Position numbers and translations under genes: made by a program. Below are positions 20,675-31,503 of a DNA stretch of 64,000 nt, in pieces. Below the pieces are notes generated by a model. It was not told the origin of the DNA. It ran no database searches and was given only the letters and a program-made list of their open reading frames with translations. Position 1 is the stretch's first letter; every line of letters starts with the position of its first letter. The DNA comes from Serinus canaria (taxonomy: Eukaryota > Chordata > Aves > Passeriformes > Fringillidae): the NCBI RefSeq assembly GCF_022539315.1, contig NC_066337.1, positions 6,788,861 through 6,852,860 of the forward strand. Reading direction: 5' to 3'.

Positions 20675-20945
20675 CGAGCGGTAATGAAATGCAGTTGAAC
20701 ATTTCCAGCGCTGAGTAAACCATATGTCTTCATAATTTGATTGTGCCCCGGTCCCCCAGGTACCTCCCAGCTCTATTGAACACCGATGGAGTTATTTGGA
20801 ATCATAAATAATATTATCAAAGAGGGTCTGCTGGGTAAACAGAGCTGGTGTATAAATTGTCGGCAGCGCTATTGATTGTTCTGAGCTGACTAATGAATTA
20901 TTCTGTTTAAGGGGCTGTGCAAGTAGCACTCAGCGTTTTCAGGGA
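20675..20945. other. Candidate conserved non-coding element, strong
   Basis: CATATG E-box at 20721-20726, then CATAATTTGATTGTG, GGAATCATAAATAATATT, GCGCTATTGATTGTTCTG (adjacent PBX-like and SOX-like cores) and CTAATGAATTATTC. No simple repeats; both edges GC-rich. Confidence 0.45.
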
Positions 20946-21574
20946 AGGCCCTTTGGATGCTTCCCCTGGTGCTGCTGGGCTTTGCTGCCCCGGCCCGGGC
21001 ACAGCCCCTGGCAGCAGGCCCAGGGCACTGTGAGCCCAGGGCAAGTGCCCAGGGGCGTGTTAACCACAGGAGCGTGTCACAGGCGATCAGAAAAACATCA
21101 CCCTAGGCTTCAGTTCCACCACTTCATCTTCCCCTGCTCCTTTCTCATCTCCCCTTCTCCCTCCCTCTTTATTGACCCAACAGGACTTGATGTGGGATGT
21201 GGGGCTGCCCTCATAGGGGCACCAGAGACTTGTCACAGGCCACCCAAGGCTTCCCACCCCATCCCAGGTGAGCTCTGCTCCCTTCCTGCATGGACCTCAG
21301 GCACTTCTCCCTTCTCTTTACATGTCTTGGCTTTTGGGTCTTTCATCTCTTTAAACTGGGGCTTTTTCCCCAGCTGCCTTACACCCTGCCCCAGAAAGAG
21401 GAGAAAAGAGCCATCCTTTTTAACAGGACTTGCCTATTTTCCCCTCACCTGCATAATAGGTTCTGTTAAATTTCCAGTTTTCCATCCCTTTGATGTGCGG
21501 GACTCCAAATGCTTCCCGCTAATCTCATGCAGCAGCGCCTGAGACGCTGAAGGCGCTGGCGGGGATGGCAGGGA
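20946..21574. other. Spacer, no feature seen
   Basis: Pyrimidine-rich patches near 21125-21175 and 21295-21350. A forward frame of 186 codons (20982-21542) has no recognisable domain. Nothing else noticed. Confidence 0.45.
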
Positions 21575-21680
21575 ACCAACCAACAATTACTGGCGTTTGG
21601 GGGCTGGGGCAGCACGGAGAGACAGCTCATTTTAAAATAAATTATGCCATTAAAACAGTTCTGTTCTTTTCCCTGCTTTT
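21575..21680. other. Short AT-rich candidate element
   Basis: Contains CAACAATTACTGG and, further right, CATTTTAAAATAAATTATG with an internal palindrome (TTTTAAAA). Short. Confidence 0.3.
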
Positions 21681-21746
21681 TGGGCTAGGCTCAGCAGGGA
21701 AGAGGCAGAGCAGGAGCATCCCGGGGGAGCCACGGCCGTCTGTGGC

Positions 21747-21816
21747 AGGAGGAAGAGGAGGAGGAGGAGCAGGAGGAGGAGGAGGAGGAGGAGGAGGAGG
21801 AGGAGGAGGAGGAGGG
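21747..21816. repeat. (GGA)n microsatellite
   Basis: AGGAGGAAGAGGAGGAGG-type purine run with one AGC interruption near 21769. It reads as poly-Gly/Glu/Arg in the forward frames and as poly-Pro or poly-Leu in reverse ones (21565-22008, 21642-22121), all artefacts. Confidence 0.97.
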
Positions 21817-22504
21817 TGGCTGTGCTTGGGAACAAGCCCTGGCACTGAGTCCTGCCCACCAAGGGTGTTCTTCCCATTTTCCTGGGAATGGGGCTGTGCC
21901 TGCTGTTCTGAGGGCAGAACATTTAAAGGAAGCCTGGTTATTTTCCCTCCAAAGCAGAGCAGGATCATTTTCCCCTGCCCCTTTTTCAGACCATTACTGA
22001 ATTCATAATTTTCCCTTTTGTCTCCACCCATGTTCCCTTTCTTTCCAAAGCCTGGGAAGACCCTTGCTCCCAGCTGTGGCTTTAGCATCCAAGAAATTCC
22101 AGCACTTGCTTCAACTTCCATGAGAATTTAAATGTTGCTGCATCCTTACCAATGGGCAGTGTTAGGCAGAGCCCCAGCTCAGCATCTCCTGGGGAGAGAA
22201 GTGAGCTACCAGCTCCAGGTGGGTTTTGTTTAGTGACCAGAGGTCTTGGGAGCTCCTTGGGGATGCTCTTCCCTCAGCTGGGATCAGGGAACACTCCCAC
22301 AGAGGGCTCTGGAGCAGGATGGAGTGGGATGCCTGGGAGCACACCTGGCCACGGGAGCACGAGGGATGTGCCCACCTGCTGCAGGTGTGGCAGGCTGTGA
22401 ATGGGTTAAGCCCAGCAGCCAGGAGCTGAGTGTCCAGCAGGGCTCAGGCCATTTAATTAGTGTCCCATGCTCTGGAGTTCGATAGTGTTTCCCCCCGGGA
22501 GGAG
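21817..22504. other. Spacer, no feature seen
   Basis: Moderate GC, chance frames on both strands. A short CATTTAATTAGTG patch at about 22450. Nothing else noticed. Confidence 0.45.
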
Positions 22505-23020
22505 CGCACCCGCTCACATATATTGCCTGTTATCTTTCAAGTACTCTGAGCAGAATGCTTTTTCAGTAACCTCATCAAAGGATAAGCCAGGATTCAGATA
22601 AGCTTTTCAAGGAGGAAGTCAGGGTTATAATTTTCAGAGACTTCTGAATGTCACCTCCAATTTTCGGCTCGGCCGTCGGAGCGGCCGTTTTGGGAAGGCA
22701 CCAGGGCTCAGATATTGAAATGGTGACCTGTGCACTCGGGCCCCCTCAGTTCCTGGTCATCGGCAGCCTGGCAGATCTTGGAGTTAAAAGTGCTGGAGAT
22801 TTCTGACTTTATAATAATGTGGTTTCTCAGAAGTGCAAATTACAGAGGAATTGGTGCTAAACTCCCCATTAACTACAGAGCCTGAGAAGTCCTCGGTGTC
22901 CCAAATTACCTGTCACTTTCTCTGGAACGTGGCATAACTTTGTCGCTTAAAAAGAATAAAGAAAACAAAGGCCTGTAATTTGAAATTTCAGTGAAACTCC
23001 TAATTGGGTGTGTGGCTCCC
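22505..23020. other. Candidate conserved non-coding element, strong
   Basis: About 500 bp, mostly AT-rich with a CpG-bearing centre (TCGGCTCGGCCGTCGGAGCG near 22665). SOX/TCF-type AACAAAG at 22964-22970; also CTGTTATCTTTCAAG, CTTTATAATAATGTGG, CCCATTAACTACAG and CAAATTACCTGTC. The mixture of a CpG core and AT-rich wings in one block without repeats is what conserved enhancers often look like. Conservation not tested. Confidence 0.45.
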
Positions 23021-23429
23021 TTTGTCGCAGGCTGTGCTCCCTCGGTGGTTTGGCATCCCCTGGACATCACAGTGCTCCTCAAGGCCCTGTGTGTGACCCC
23101 CCCAGCAGTGCTCCCCCCATTCCAGGGTCCCCTGGAGGTGCTGGGAGCCCTCCTGCAGCCCTGAGCCTCCAGAGGGGACAGGGATCATGGGGGCTGAAGG
23201 ATCCCCCAGAGCAGGGGGACAGGCTGCAGGGAGGAGGTGGCAGGAAAACTCCAGCTCAGGTGGGCTCCAGGGTTAAAACAGCTCCTGTGCCTGTGGAATA
23301 CCTGTGTCTCCTGCAGGAATCAGTTGATTAGGTTTGGGTATGGGAGGTGGATCGCTTTGCAGGCAGGAGATGGAAAACAGATACAGTCAGAGGCATCGAC
23401 AGGCACATCAGCAAGCAGGGTCTGAGCTG

Positions 23430-24060
23430 ATGGGGTTTTTGTGAATTACAAACAGCTTCTGGCTGCTTTTCCAAGTCCACATTTTTACCTTTCATGCAGG
23501 ACCACAAGATTTACCCCCAAAATTGCCTACACTGATTAAAAAGGACTTTTAGGAAAATGCAGGGAGGGAAAAGCCAGGGGAAAACAATGAGCAAGGTGTT
23601 TTGTTTCTTCACTCCTGCACAGCAGCAGAGCTCCCTTCCCACAGGAGGAAGGGTGGGATGCTGCACGGGTTAAAAAGGAGTCGCACCGACTCAGTGCCTT
23701 CTCTTCCCCTCTGGTTTTTTTTCTTCTTTTTCCCTCCTGGCTGAATCAATAATTAAGCATATTCTAAGTAGTACAGTTTTGCTTGAAATTTTCCATTTGG
23801 CTTGGGCATCAGTTGGAAATGAAATATTTAGAGGACAGAATATAGTAATAAAGCCAAGACACATTTTCTGCTAGTATATTTTATTTATTTTGTTTAATAA
23901 TGAGGTTCTGTGTCTGTCTCTACCCCCCTCCATATCAGTGGCTTTCTCCTCTTCCCCTTTCCTTTGGAGGCAGGAGATAATATCCCCCTTTTAAAAAAAT
24001 AATAAAGTCTGGCTTGTCTAACAAATCAGGCCCTGTGCTCTGATGTTGTAAGTGTTCAAA
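23430..24060. other. Candidate conserved non-coding element
   Basis: AT-rich patches at 23480-23560, 23735-23930 and 23985-24060. The central patch has GAATCAATAATTAAGC, GGAAATGAAATATTTAG and TTTATTTATTTTG runs. Between them lie pyrimidine-rich stretches. Likely more than one element. Confidence 0.4.
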
Positions 24061-24499
24061 GGAGCTTCCCAGAAGGCTGAGGGAGGGGAGGAACCCAGCG
24101 CCGAGGCTCCTGCTCCACTGTCTGTCTGCAAGGACGAAGCCAGAGGGATTTCTCTGCTTGAAATTATTTGTTCCCTGGTGCAAAACCTTTAATTCCTCCC
24201 TGGGAGGGGAAGGAAGCTTGCAGGGCAGGAGCACAGCCCGCCCTGCCCTCAGCACCTCTGCATTTCCACCTGTGCAATCTGTGCAGGGCCCTGGCAGCGG
24301 GGTCCAGGTGTTTGCAGGGAGCTGCTCCCCTGGGAATGCAGTGGGTGCATTACAAATGCTGCAGGGAAAGCAGGGACGAGGGCTGGAATGCTGAGTGGGT
24401 GGCCAGGGGAGGCTGTGGGAGCTGATCCTTCCCAGGCCAGATCCCTCAGCCGGTGTAGCTGGGAAATGCCTCTGCTCCCCCTCCAAATCCTCCTGACTT

Positions 24500-24760
24500 C
24501 AACCCTTTCCCCCCCATTCTGCTTTTGGGATGTAAAAGCAAATGTAAATCCCTCAAACAGAAATTACTCCCAGGAAATTCCTATCATGTACAGCGGAGCA
24601 CTTCATCCCAACAGCTTCAAAATGTTTCCCTCTGATTTTGATCTTTTCTTCAAAACCTGTTTACAGTTAAAAAAATAAATAACTGTGTCTGTATTTGAGA
24701 TTGTGAGTATTTGAAATGGAGTTTCTTGGTGTGCAGAAGCTATTCTCTGAAAAGCAAATG
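24500..24760. other. AT-rich candidate element
   Basis: Contains CAGAAATTACTCCC, GATTTTGATCTTTTC and AAAAAAATAAATAACTG. Less motif-dense than neighbouring blocks. Confidence 0.3.
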
Positions 24761-25540
24761 AAGCTTCCCAGCAAAGGAGAGAAATCTGGAGCTTCCCCGG
24801 CTCCAAGGAGGCCACGGCTCCCGTGGGATATCAGGGCCTGATTTCTGAGCCCTGGATGTCACCAGGTCGGGGCTGTGGTTCTTTCCCTGGGTGGCAGAGG
24901 CCGTGGCAGGGCAGGGTTTTGTGGGCTGGCCAAGCTGTGTCATGGCTCCAGGGCTTCTGGTGCATCCCAGGCTGGGGCTGTCCCTGCCACCTCCCACAGA
25001 AGGGTCCCAGCTCGCACTGAGGTGTGCTCCTACCTTCAGATAAACCTTTTGTGTACATTTGAACTGGGAAAGAGGACAGAAGCTGAGCTCTGTTGGGTGG
25101 GATCATGCTGTGTTTGAGAAGTCAAATCTGTTCTTCTCAGCGAATTATGGGTGCCCAAAATTGAGAGTTTTCTGATATTTGCTCAGGCCTGCGTCTCCTG
25201 CCACGCTCTCCCAGGAGGAAAGGCTTGTGCAGGAATTCAATCACAGGATCCTGAGAGAAATAGAGAGGAGTTACAGAGGTTCCCAGGGCCCGAGTCTCGT
25301 GCTGCTCTGTTGGGATGTCTCTCCTGCCCGTCCCTTTGCAGCCTCTGCTTTTGCAGCAGCCTTACCACAGGATTGCCTTTACTGACCCAAATCTTCACCC
25401 TGTTTCGGGCAGCCCAGGGTGAGTTTGGGTTCCCTTCCCCTTTCCTGTGAGCAGAAGCAGTGTTTTGCTCTCTGGAGGGCAGTTTGGGGCTGGGCTGAGC
25501 AGAGGGAGGCCGGGAGAGCAGGGCCAGCCCTTCCTGCAGG
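24761..25540. other. GC-rich spacer, one weak exon-like stretch
   Basis: Mostly unremarkable. At 25205-25280 a forward frame encodes a charged helix-like segment (EERLVQEFNHRILREIERSY), preceded by a CTCTCCCAG acceptor-like site. The 3' side lacks a good donor. Recorded as a finding, not called as a gene. Confidence 0.35.
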
Positions 25541-25710
25541 CTCGCTCTCGTTAATTCTCGATAATAGTTTTCCCATCGTTAATATTGTTGTTGAACTGCT
25601 GCATTCTCACTCAGCCAGAGCTAATTATAATAATTAACAGGAACTCATGAACTTGTCAAACTGGTAATTATAAACCACGGAGACTTTTATCATTAAGAGA
25701 TTGCTCAGGA
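25540..25710. other. Candidate conserved element with three TAATTA cores
   Basis: TAATTA occurs at 25622-25627, 25631-25636 and 25665-25670, three times in 49 bp, next to CGTTAATATTGTTGTTG and TTATCATTAAG. Such clustering fits a homeodomain-responsive enhancer. Repeat-free, with GC-rich flanks. Confidence 0.5.
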
Positions 25711-26149
25711 GGGGAGAGGGGTGCGAAGCCTCTCGGGATGAGCTCGGTGCCTCAGCGAGTCCTGCCCATGGCCAGCCTGGGCTGCAGAGCTCCAGCGGCA
25801 CAAACCAGCCTCCCCAGGCCCCGCTGAGCAGGGACAGGCACTGCAGGGTCCAAAACAAATAAGTGACAAAGGCAAACAGTTGCCAGCAGATCAGCCCAGG
25901 AGAGCTGGGCAGGGCTGTGCCAGCGCACGCCGCAGCCTGGCTGGGCTCGGCTCTGGGGAGTGTGGGAGGATGCTCAGCCTGAGCTTTCCTCAGCTTCCCT
26001 TCCCTCCTTTGGCCATCTTCTTCCATGGAGAGGGACCCTGTGCTCCCATCCTGGCCCCAGGGCTTTGGGCTTTGCTCTCCAGGGAATCCCAGTGGGGCTC
26101 TGGCACTGCTCCCTCCTCTGCACATCTCCCAAGTTTGGCTCAGACATTT

Positions 26150-26640
26150 CCAAGTTTCTCCCGTGCCTTTTGTGAGCTTTCTCTCCCGGACAGCAAACAA
26201 CAAATGGTCCTTTTCACCCGGGAGATAAGATTGTTCATCTTCCAAAGTCACCGGCACTTGCCGAGCCGGGTCTGGAGCAGTTTGAATAATGAGCCTTCGG
26301 GAGAACTCGTGTTTCTCTTTGTGTCCTTTTCTTAACAAAGACCTGAGGCTCCCAAGGCAGCGGCGGCTCCGCCAGGCTCGGAACGCGACAGGGGCTGCTT
26401 CTGAAGGGCACAAGTTACAGAGAAGATTTTCTTTTCTTCCTTATTTTTCTTCTCCCCCACTTTTCCAATTGTATTTTTGTCATGCGCCGTCGCTGAACAA
26501 TCGGTCCTTTATAGAGAAATTCCCACCAGGAGCGATAGGAGTACTGCTGCCAGATCCCCTCCTCCCTTACAACCACTATCTTGCAGTGCCTCGCATACAC
26601 ATTGCAATCTGAAAAGCCAACCAGAAGTTCCCTGTGTCCT
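26150..26640. other. Candidate conserved non-coding element
   Basis: Contains CGGGAGATAAGATTG (GATA core), CTTAACAAAGACC (SOX/TCF-like), a pyrimidine-rich tract near 26425-26465, and CTGAACAATCGG then CCTTTATAGAG. The right end (26510-26612) is also open in one forward frame with a peptide of normal composition; see findings. Confidence 0.4.
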
Positions 26641-27500
26641 TAAATCCTTGCTTTTGTGGCACCCACCCTCCCCTGGCCTCTCTCCTCTGCATTCCCCACT
26701 CCCTGCTCCAGTGGCATTCCTGCATTATCCCTGGGGAGAGACCCAGCTCTCCATGCCTGGATGGGGTGATACTGGGAAAGGCAGAGAGGGAAAGGCTTCC
26801 AGCACAGCTTGGAGCCCTCCCTGGTCTCATCCTCACCCCTTGCTGTCCTGCTGCTGGCTCTGCCTCTCCCCTGACTGCCAGGGTGTAACGAGGAAAGCAG
26901 AGCTGTTCTCACAGTGTCTGCAGCTTCCCCCGAGGATCAGCTCCACAAACTGCTCTTCAGACCCTGGCTGAACATGCTGGGCCCTCCAGGTGGCTGGAGA
27001 TATTCCTACCAGAGCCACACAGCTTTTTGCACCAGCTGCCTCAGGGCTGGGACCTGTTGCTGTCCTAGAAATGAGAAGAAATGAAAATGTGGGAAGCACA
27101 GGAAGGCTTTCTCCAGCAGTGAGATCCAACCTCCCCTCCTGCTGTAGACACAGAAGAGGCAGAAACAATTCACTTCCCAGACACCAAACTCTCAAAGGTG
27201 GGTGTGAAAACTCCAGCTGGGTTTTCCTTCCTTTGGTGCCTTCCAGGAGCTGCCAGTCCCCCCTTCCCCAGGGCCGTGTGCCCTGCAGCCCAGGCTGACA
27301 AGGTGGGCTCAGCAGGCAGGACCAGCAGCCCTGGGCCAGGGGACCAGTGAGGGGATGAGACCAAGCATTTGCTGAGATGCTCAGGTCATCCCCAGGCCAC
27401 GGAATCTGCTGCAGGAGGCACTCCAGGGCTCTGGGCTCCTTCCAGGGGCTGGGGAGAGGAGCAGAGCAAGGGGCCAGTGCTGCCCTTGCCAGGCTGCTGC
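26641..27500. other. GC-rich spacer, no feature seen
   Basis: A reverse frame of 229 codons (26833-27522) has no recognisable domain and faces overlapping forward frames. Nothing else recognised. Confidence 0.5.
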
Positions 27501-28220
27501 ACGGAATGGCACGTTGGAGCATTTAAAATACATTAAAGGCACCCTCCCTTTGAAGTGGGAAACTATCTCTATTTAATCAGAGAGAAACAACTTTTCAAAA
27601 GATTTCCCCCCCCCCCTCTTTACCTTCAGCTGTCTGGCTTCTCCTGTGGATAGTACCATGAATAAAACATGCATATCCCAATTAAATCTTGATTTAATTT
27701 CTCTTCTTTGCAAAGCTGATGAACTCGAGTGCTTTCATAAAGACACGAGCATTAGCATTCTTTTGTGCTGTACCAGCCAGTCAGAGGAACAAGGGACTGA
27801 AATAATCACCCGCCTCTCTCCTGGCCTTGCCAAGCTCTGCCTGGCTGAAGAATAAACCTTGGGCTGGGATCATCCTCTGAAGCAGCAGCCGGGCTGGGAA
27901 AAAGAACCTGGTGCACCAAAGTTTAGTTTCCGAAGCAAAACTCATACAGAAAATCACTTTTGGTAAAGGTCTGTTCTTTCAGGAAGAAATGAAGCCGTAT
28001 AAAACCAGCACGCCTCAAACTTTCTTTGCTGGAGACCTTTTCTTTTAAAAAAAAAGTCCATAAGCTCTCTCAGAACAAATTTCCCCCAGAAAATTGTTTT
28101 TGCCCTTCCATTTTTAATAGGGATTTTTGAAATTCATTTCCTGCGTGGCTCTATATGGAGCTGCTGAAATGTCACCATGGTGATTGTCCTCGTGACATTT
28201 CCATTCAGGTTTTACAGCAG
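27500..28220. other. Candidate conserved non-coding element(s)
   Basis: Predominantly AT-rich over 700 bp with a C11 run at 27606-27616. Patches include CCCAATTAAATCTTG, GATTTAATTTCTC, GCATTAGCATTC, CAAAGTTTAGTTTCC and CATTTTTAATAGGG. No coding evidence. Confidence 0.4.
27606..27616. repeat. C11 homopolymer
   Basis: Eleven consecutive C on the + strand within an AT-rich block; a likely length-variable site. Confidence 0.9.
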
Positions 28221-28829
28221 GAAAACAAATCCATTGCTGGGCTGGGACAGGGCAGGAGGGGCTGGGGAGGGGCTGGAGCCCTGGCCCTGGGGACAGGAGG
28301 ACTGGAGCCCTCAGCTCCCCTGCCTTCGTGCACGGTTCAGGGCAGGGCCATGCTTCTGATGGCAGCTCCTGGTTCTGCCCCCCAGAATCCCCCCGGAGCT
28401 GCCCCTGGCTGCAGGGCACGGCCTGGGCTCCCAGCTGAGCCCTCCTGCTGGATCAGCATTCCTGGTGCATTCTGTAAAAGCAGCCGTTTATTTACACCCG
28501 AGGAAAGTTTTGCTCCGAGTTGGTTCTGATTTACGGCCGCGCTGCTGCGTGTGTGCAGCCTTGGAAGTGTTGGATTTATGGGCTGTGCCAGACCCCGTGT
28601 GCTGGCCTTGGCAGTGCCATCCCTTCTGAGAGCTCCTGGGCCGTGCTGTCACCTCCCTGGGGAGCGGGGGACCTTCCTGTGCCCCCTGCTCTGCTCTGTG
28701 CTGTGGGGAAGGGCAGCCTGTCCCTGCCTCCCCTGGGCAGGAGAGAGGGGCACGAGGATTCCTCAGGCCAAGGAAAGGTGGGGTGGGCAGGGGGAAGAAG
28801 CAGGGAATGACTCTGTCACCTGTTCAGAT
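28221..28829. other. GC-rich spacer, no feature seen
   Basis: Overlapping chance frames; a small CpG patch near 28530-28545. Nothing recognised. Confidence 0.5.
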
Positions 28830-29000
28830 GGATAATGAACCCTGCCCGAAGCAGGCCAACCTGCCTTTCAGCACGGCATCCTTCATTATAAACCCAGAAA
28901 AAATTAGCAATGGAGCGTTATCAGATGGAGAAAAACATTAATAGAGAAATGGGAGAGAGAGAGGCGGAATTCGGGGTGAGTTAATTAAACCACACATCCT
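28830..29000. other. Candidate conserved element with TTAATTAA
   Basis: TTAATTAA at 28981-28988, plus TCATTATAAACCC, AAAATTAGCAATGG and AACATTAATAGAG. A short GAGAGAGAG run separates the parts. Confidence 0.4.
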
Positions 29001-29299
29001 CCATTGCCTGTGAGGGAGCTGGACAGGCTTCCTCGAGCTCCACTGCCCCTGAGAGCACGAGATTCCATCCTGGAGGAAGGAATTCGTCAGTGTGAGGCAC
29101 TTCTCCTTCTGAGGAACATGAGGTGTGTGCCCAGCTGGGGAGCAGGCTGGGAGCTCCAGGAGCAGCACATGGAGTGTGTTCCCAGGCTGGAGCTCCAGGA
29201 GCAGCACTGGTTTCCATGCAGGATAAATCCTGTCATGTAGCTCCCAAGCAAACCCCTGGCTGTGGATGTGAGAGGCTGTGGAACACTCTGCAGCCTCCA

Positions 29300-29470
29300 T
29301 GGGGTTAATGAAGGGAGGCCCCCTTGTGCTGAGTTACAGGGCAAAGCTCAATTAAGTTGGGAACTGAAATGGATAATTCCATTAAAATGGATTTATTCAC
29401 TGTGCCACTGCCAGTACCCATCGTGCTGAGGGAGAGCTTCAATGGGATTTAGTATTTTTCCAACTTTGCT
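29300..29470. other. Candidate conserved element
   Basis: Contains CTCAATTAAGTTGG and GGATAATTCCATTAAAATGG (TAAT cores spaced about 11 bp). GC-rich flanks. Confidence 0.35.
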
Positions 29471-29979
29471 CAGCGTCCCTGTCCTCCCCAGCTGCCTGTG
29501 GGAAGTGGAGGAGCCATCAGGACAGGTGGCAGGCCTGGAGCTGCCATCCTAGGCTCTGTCCAGCCCCAGCTGTGCCCGTGCAGCCGCAGCAAAGGCTGGA
29601 GCTGGCACCAGGCTGCTCTGCCTGGGTCCCCAACAACAAGGGGACACTGCAGGGCTGGTCTCTGCCTGGAAGAGATGAGGCTCAGCACACCAGGACCATG
29701 AGCTGGGTGTGATGCAGGTCCCACTCCACCTTCCTTGGAACCAGCCTCATTTTGACCTCTGGTTTGTTGTTGGGCCTGGCAAGGCACAAGAGAAGGGAAG
29801 AGTTCAGAACGGGGAGAGCATGGCTGTCCCTGTGCCAGCCCCTCTGCCCAGGCACAGCTTCAGGAAAGCTCTAGAAATGCTCCTGGAAGCCCTGAAGCAG
29901 AAGGCATCACCCAGCCCCAGCTCTGCTGCTCTGGCCACCACTTCCAGTCATCCCAGGAGCGTCAGGCAGCTCAGGAGGA
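29471..29979. other. GC-rich spacer, no feature seen
   Basis: Chance frames on both strands; nothing recognised. Confidence 0.5.
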
Positions 29980-30500
29980 AATAAAAAACAAACCTTGAAC
30001 GCTTAAGGAAAGGAATTGTTTCATTCGCTCCAAAGGTCGGGTTCTTTAAACTGGGTTCAAGCCACTGGGGCACCTTTCAGTTTCATTCCTTCTGTTTAAT
30101 TCTCAGCAGTTCGTTAAAGTGTGACCCTGCTGCTCTCAGCATGGCTCACCCTGGCCAGGCAGACACCAGCCCTTCTGCTCCCCAGCCCGTTAAACTGCCA
30201 GGGATATTTTAGGGTCTCTTCTTAATATTTCTGGTGGTGACTGAGTCGCTCTCGGAACCCTCGGCAGCGGCAGAGAGGAGAAGCAGCAAAGATAATAGGA
30301 AAGAATAGAAGAACGAAGCCACCCAATGCCATTTCTTGTGAGCTGAGGAAAGGTCAGGGGAGATTGTGGGCAGTTATCTCCCTGCTGCCACTGATAAAGC
30401 TCAGGAGAGCTCATGGCCACCAGTGGCTGCTTCAAACAAAGAGATATTTAATTAAAGCCCACAAAAAGAAAAGGAAGGATGAGTGCTTTAGAGATAAATT
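29980..30500. other. Candidate conserved element(s)
   Basis: AT-rich patches at 29980-30120 (AAATAAAAAACAAACC, GAATTGTTTCATTCGC) and 30190-30310 (CTTAATATTTCTGG, AAGATAATAGG), then 30430-30480 (GAGATATTTAATTAAAG). Modest support for regulatory function. Confidence 0.3.
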
Positions 30501-30689
30501 CCTATCAGCCAGCCAGGCTTGGAGGTCCATGGAAACTGAGATTGAATCCTCCTGCAGGTGCCTGGGCACCAGTTCTGTGCTCTGGGCCCGGGGGCAGGGT
30601 GGATCTGGCCTGGCAGGGACGTTGCCACACCACCGATGTCCCAGGCGATATTCACACCTGGGCTCTCCATCCCTGCGGCCCTGGGCCAA

Positions 30690-30880
30690 AGCCTGCCCGA
30701 GCATCCCGGCCCTTCCCAGAGGCGGGGGGCTGCAGCCGAGCCGGGCGCGCCTGGGCAGGCTCTGCCCGCCGAGGGGATTTGGACATCGCGCTTTATTTGT
30801 TTGCCTAATTAAAGCAGAGGGGGATGCGGCGCTCCCCGCCTGTCCAGGGCCGCTCGGAGGAAGGTGTTGATTGCTCGATG
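30690..30880. promoter_or_regulatory. CpG-rich cluster with embedded homeodomain site
   Basis: CpG is frequent on both sides (GGGCGCGCCTGGGC, GACATCGCGC, GCGGCGCTCCCCGCC), about 16 in 190 bp by eye. A TAATTA core at 30806-30811 lies in its centre. No exon or start site identified. Confidence 0.35.
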
Positions 30881-30899
30881 GGGGGTTTGGGCAGAGCCA

Positions 30900-31060
30900 G
30901 GTCCCCCAAGAACGGCAGTTTAATAAAAACACCAGCATGATTTATCAGCTCTCAGCCTTGGGAGCAGCCTCTCTCTCCAGGTAAAAAACATCCTCGGAAT
31001 CCACTCTCTTAATTTGCATAGGTAATGGTCATATCATTAACAGCTCATTAGGAGGAGAGC
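30900..31060. other. Candidate conserved element with perfect octamer
   Basis: ATTTGCAT at 31012-31019 is a perfect POU octamer, with TTAATTTGCATAGG context and CATATCATTAAC and GCTCATTAGG downstream. It ends abruptly at a G16 run. Confidence 0.45.
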
Positions 31061-31076
31061 GGGGGGGGGGGGGGGG
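31061..31076. repeat. G16 homopolymer
   Basis: Sixteen consecutive G followed by AGGGG. It abuts an AT-rich octamer-bearing block. Strong G-quadruplex potential and a likely assembly-sensitive length. Confidence 0.9.
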
Positions 31077-31402
31077 AGGGGTGTGACAAAACAAAAATCA
31101 GAAACGCTGAGCTAGAGAGGAGCCAGGTCTCTGCCTGGGGAGGAAACGCGAGGGGTCTCCAAAGAGAGGGTTAAAAAAGCCGGAGCCGTGCCTGGGAAAG
31201 CCAGGAAGATCCACGGGTCATTTGGACCTTATGAAATGTAACATATGAGGAGCGATGTGCTGAATGAAGGTTCAAATTGTCCTGTGGTGCCCAGGGCAGC
31301 CCTAAACGGCTCGTGCTGGGGAGCGCCCGCGCTGCCTTCAAGGTGAAACGGATGGGAAGGAGATAATTGAATTGTGGCACGGAGGAGGGGCTGGGACGGA
31401 GC

Positions 31403-31503
31403 TGGCACAGGGATGGGGGTGGCACAGGGACGGAGCTGGCAAAGGGATTGGGGTGGCACAGGGATGGGGGTGGCACACAGGCGGGGATGGCACATGGGTG
31501 GTG
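31403..31503. repeat. 17-bp minisatellite, six copies
   Basis: Copies of TGGCACAGGGATGGGGG start near 31403, 31420, 31437, 31454, 31471 and 31487, with substitutions such as CGGAGC and CACAGGCGGGG. All frames stay open across it, creating spurious overlapping frames. Confidence 0.93.

Noticed and set aside
25634..26413. 259-codon reverse frame
   Set aside because: Covers an AT-rich candidate element and spacer; low-complexity peptide with no domain.
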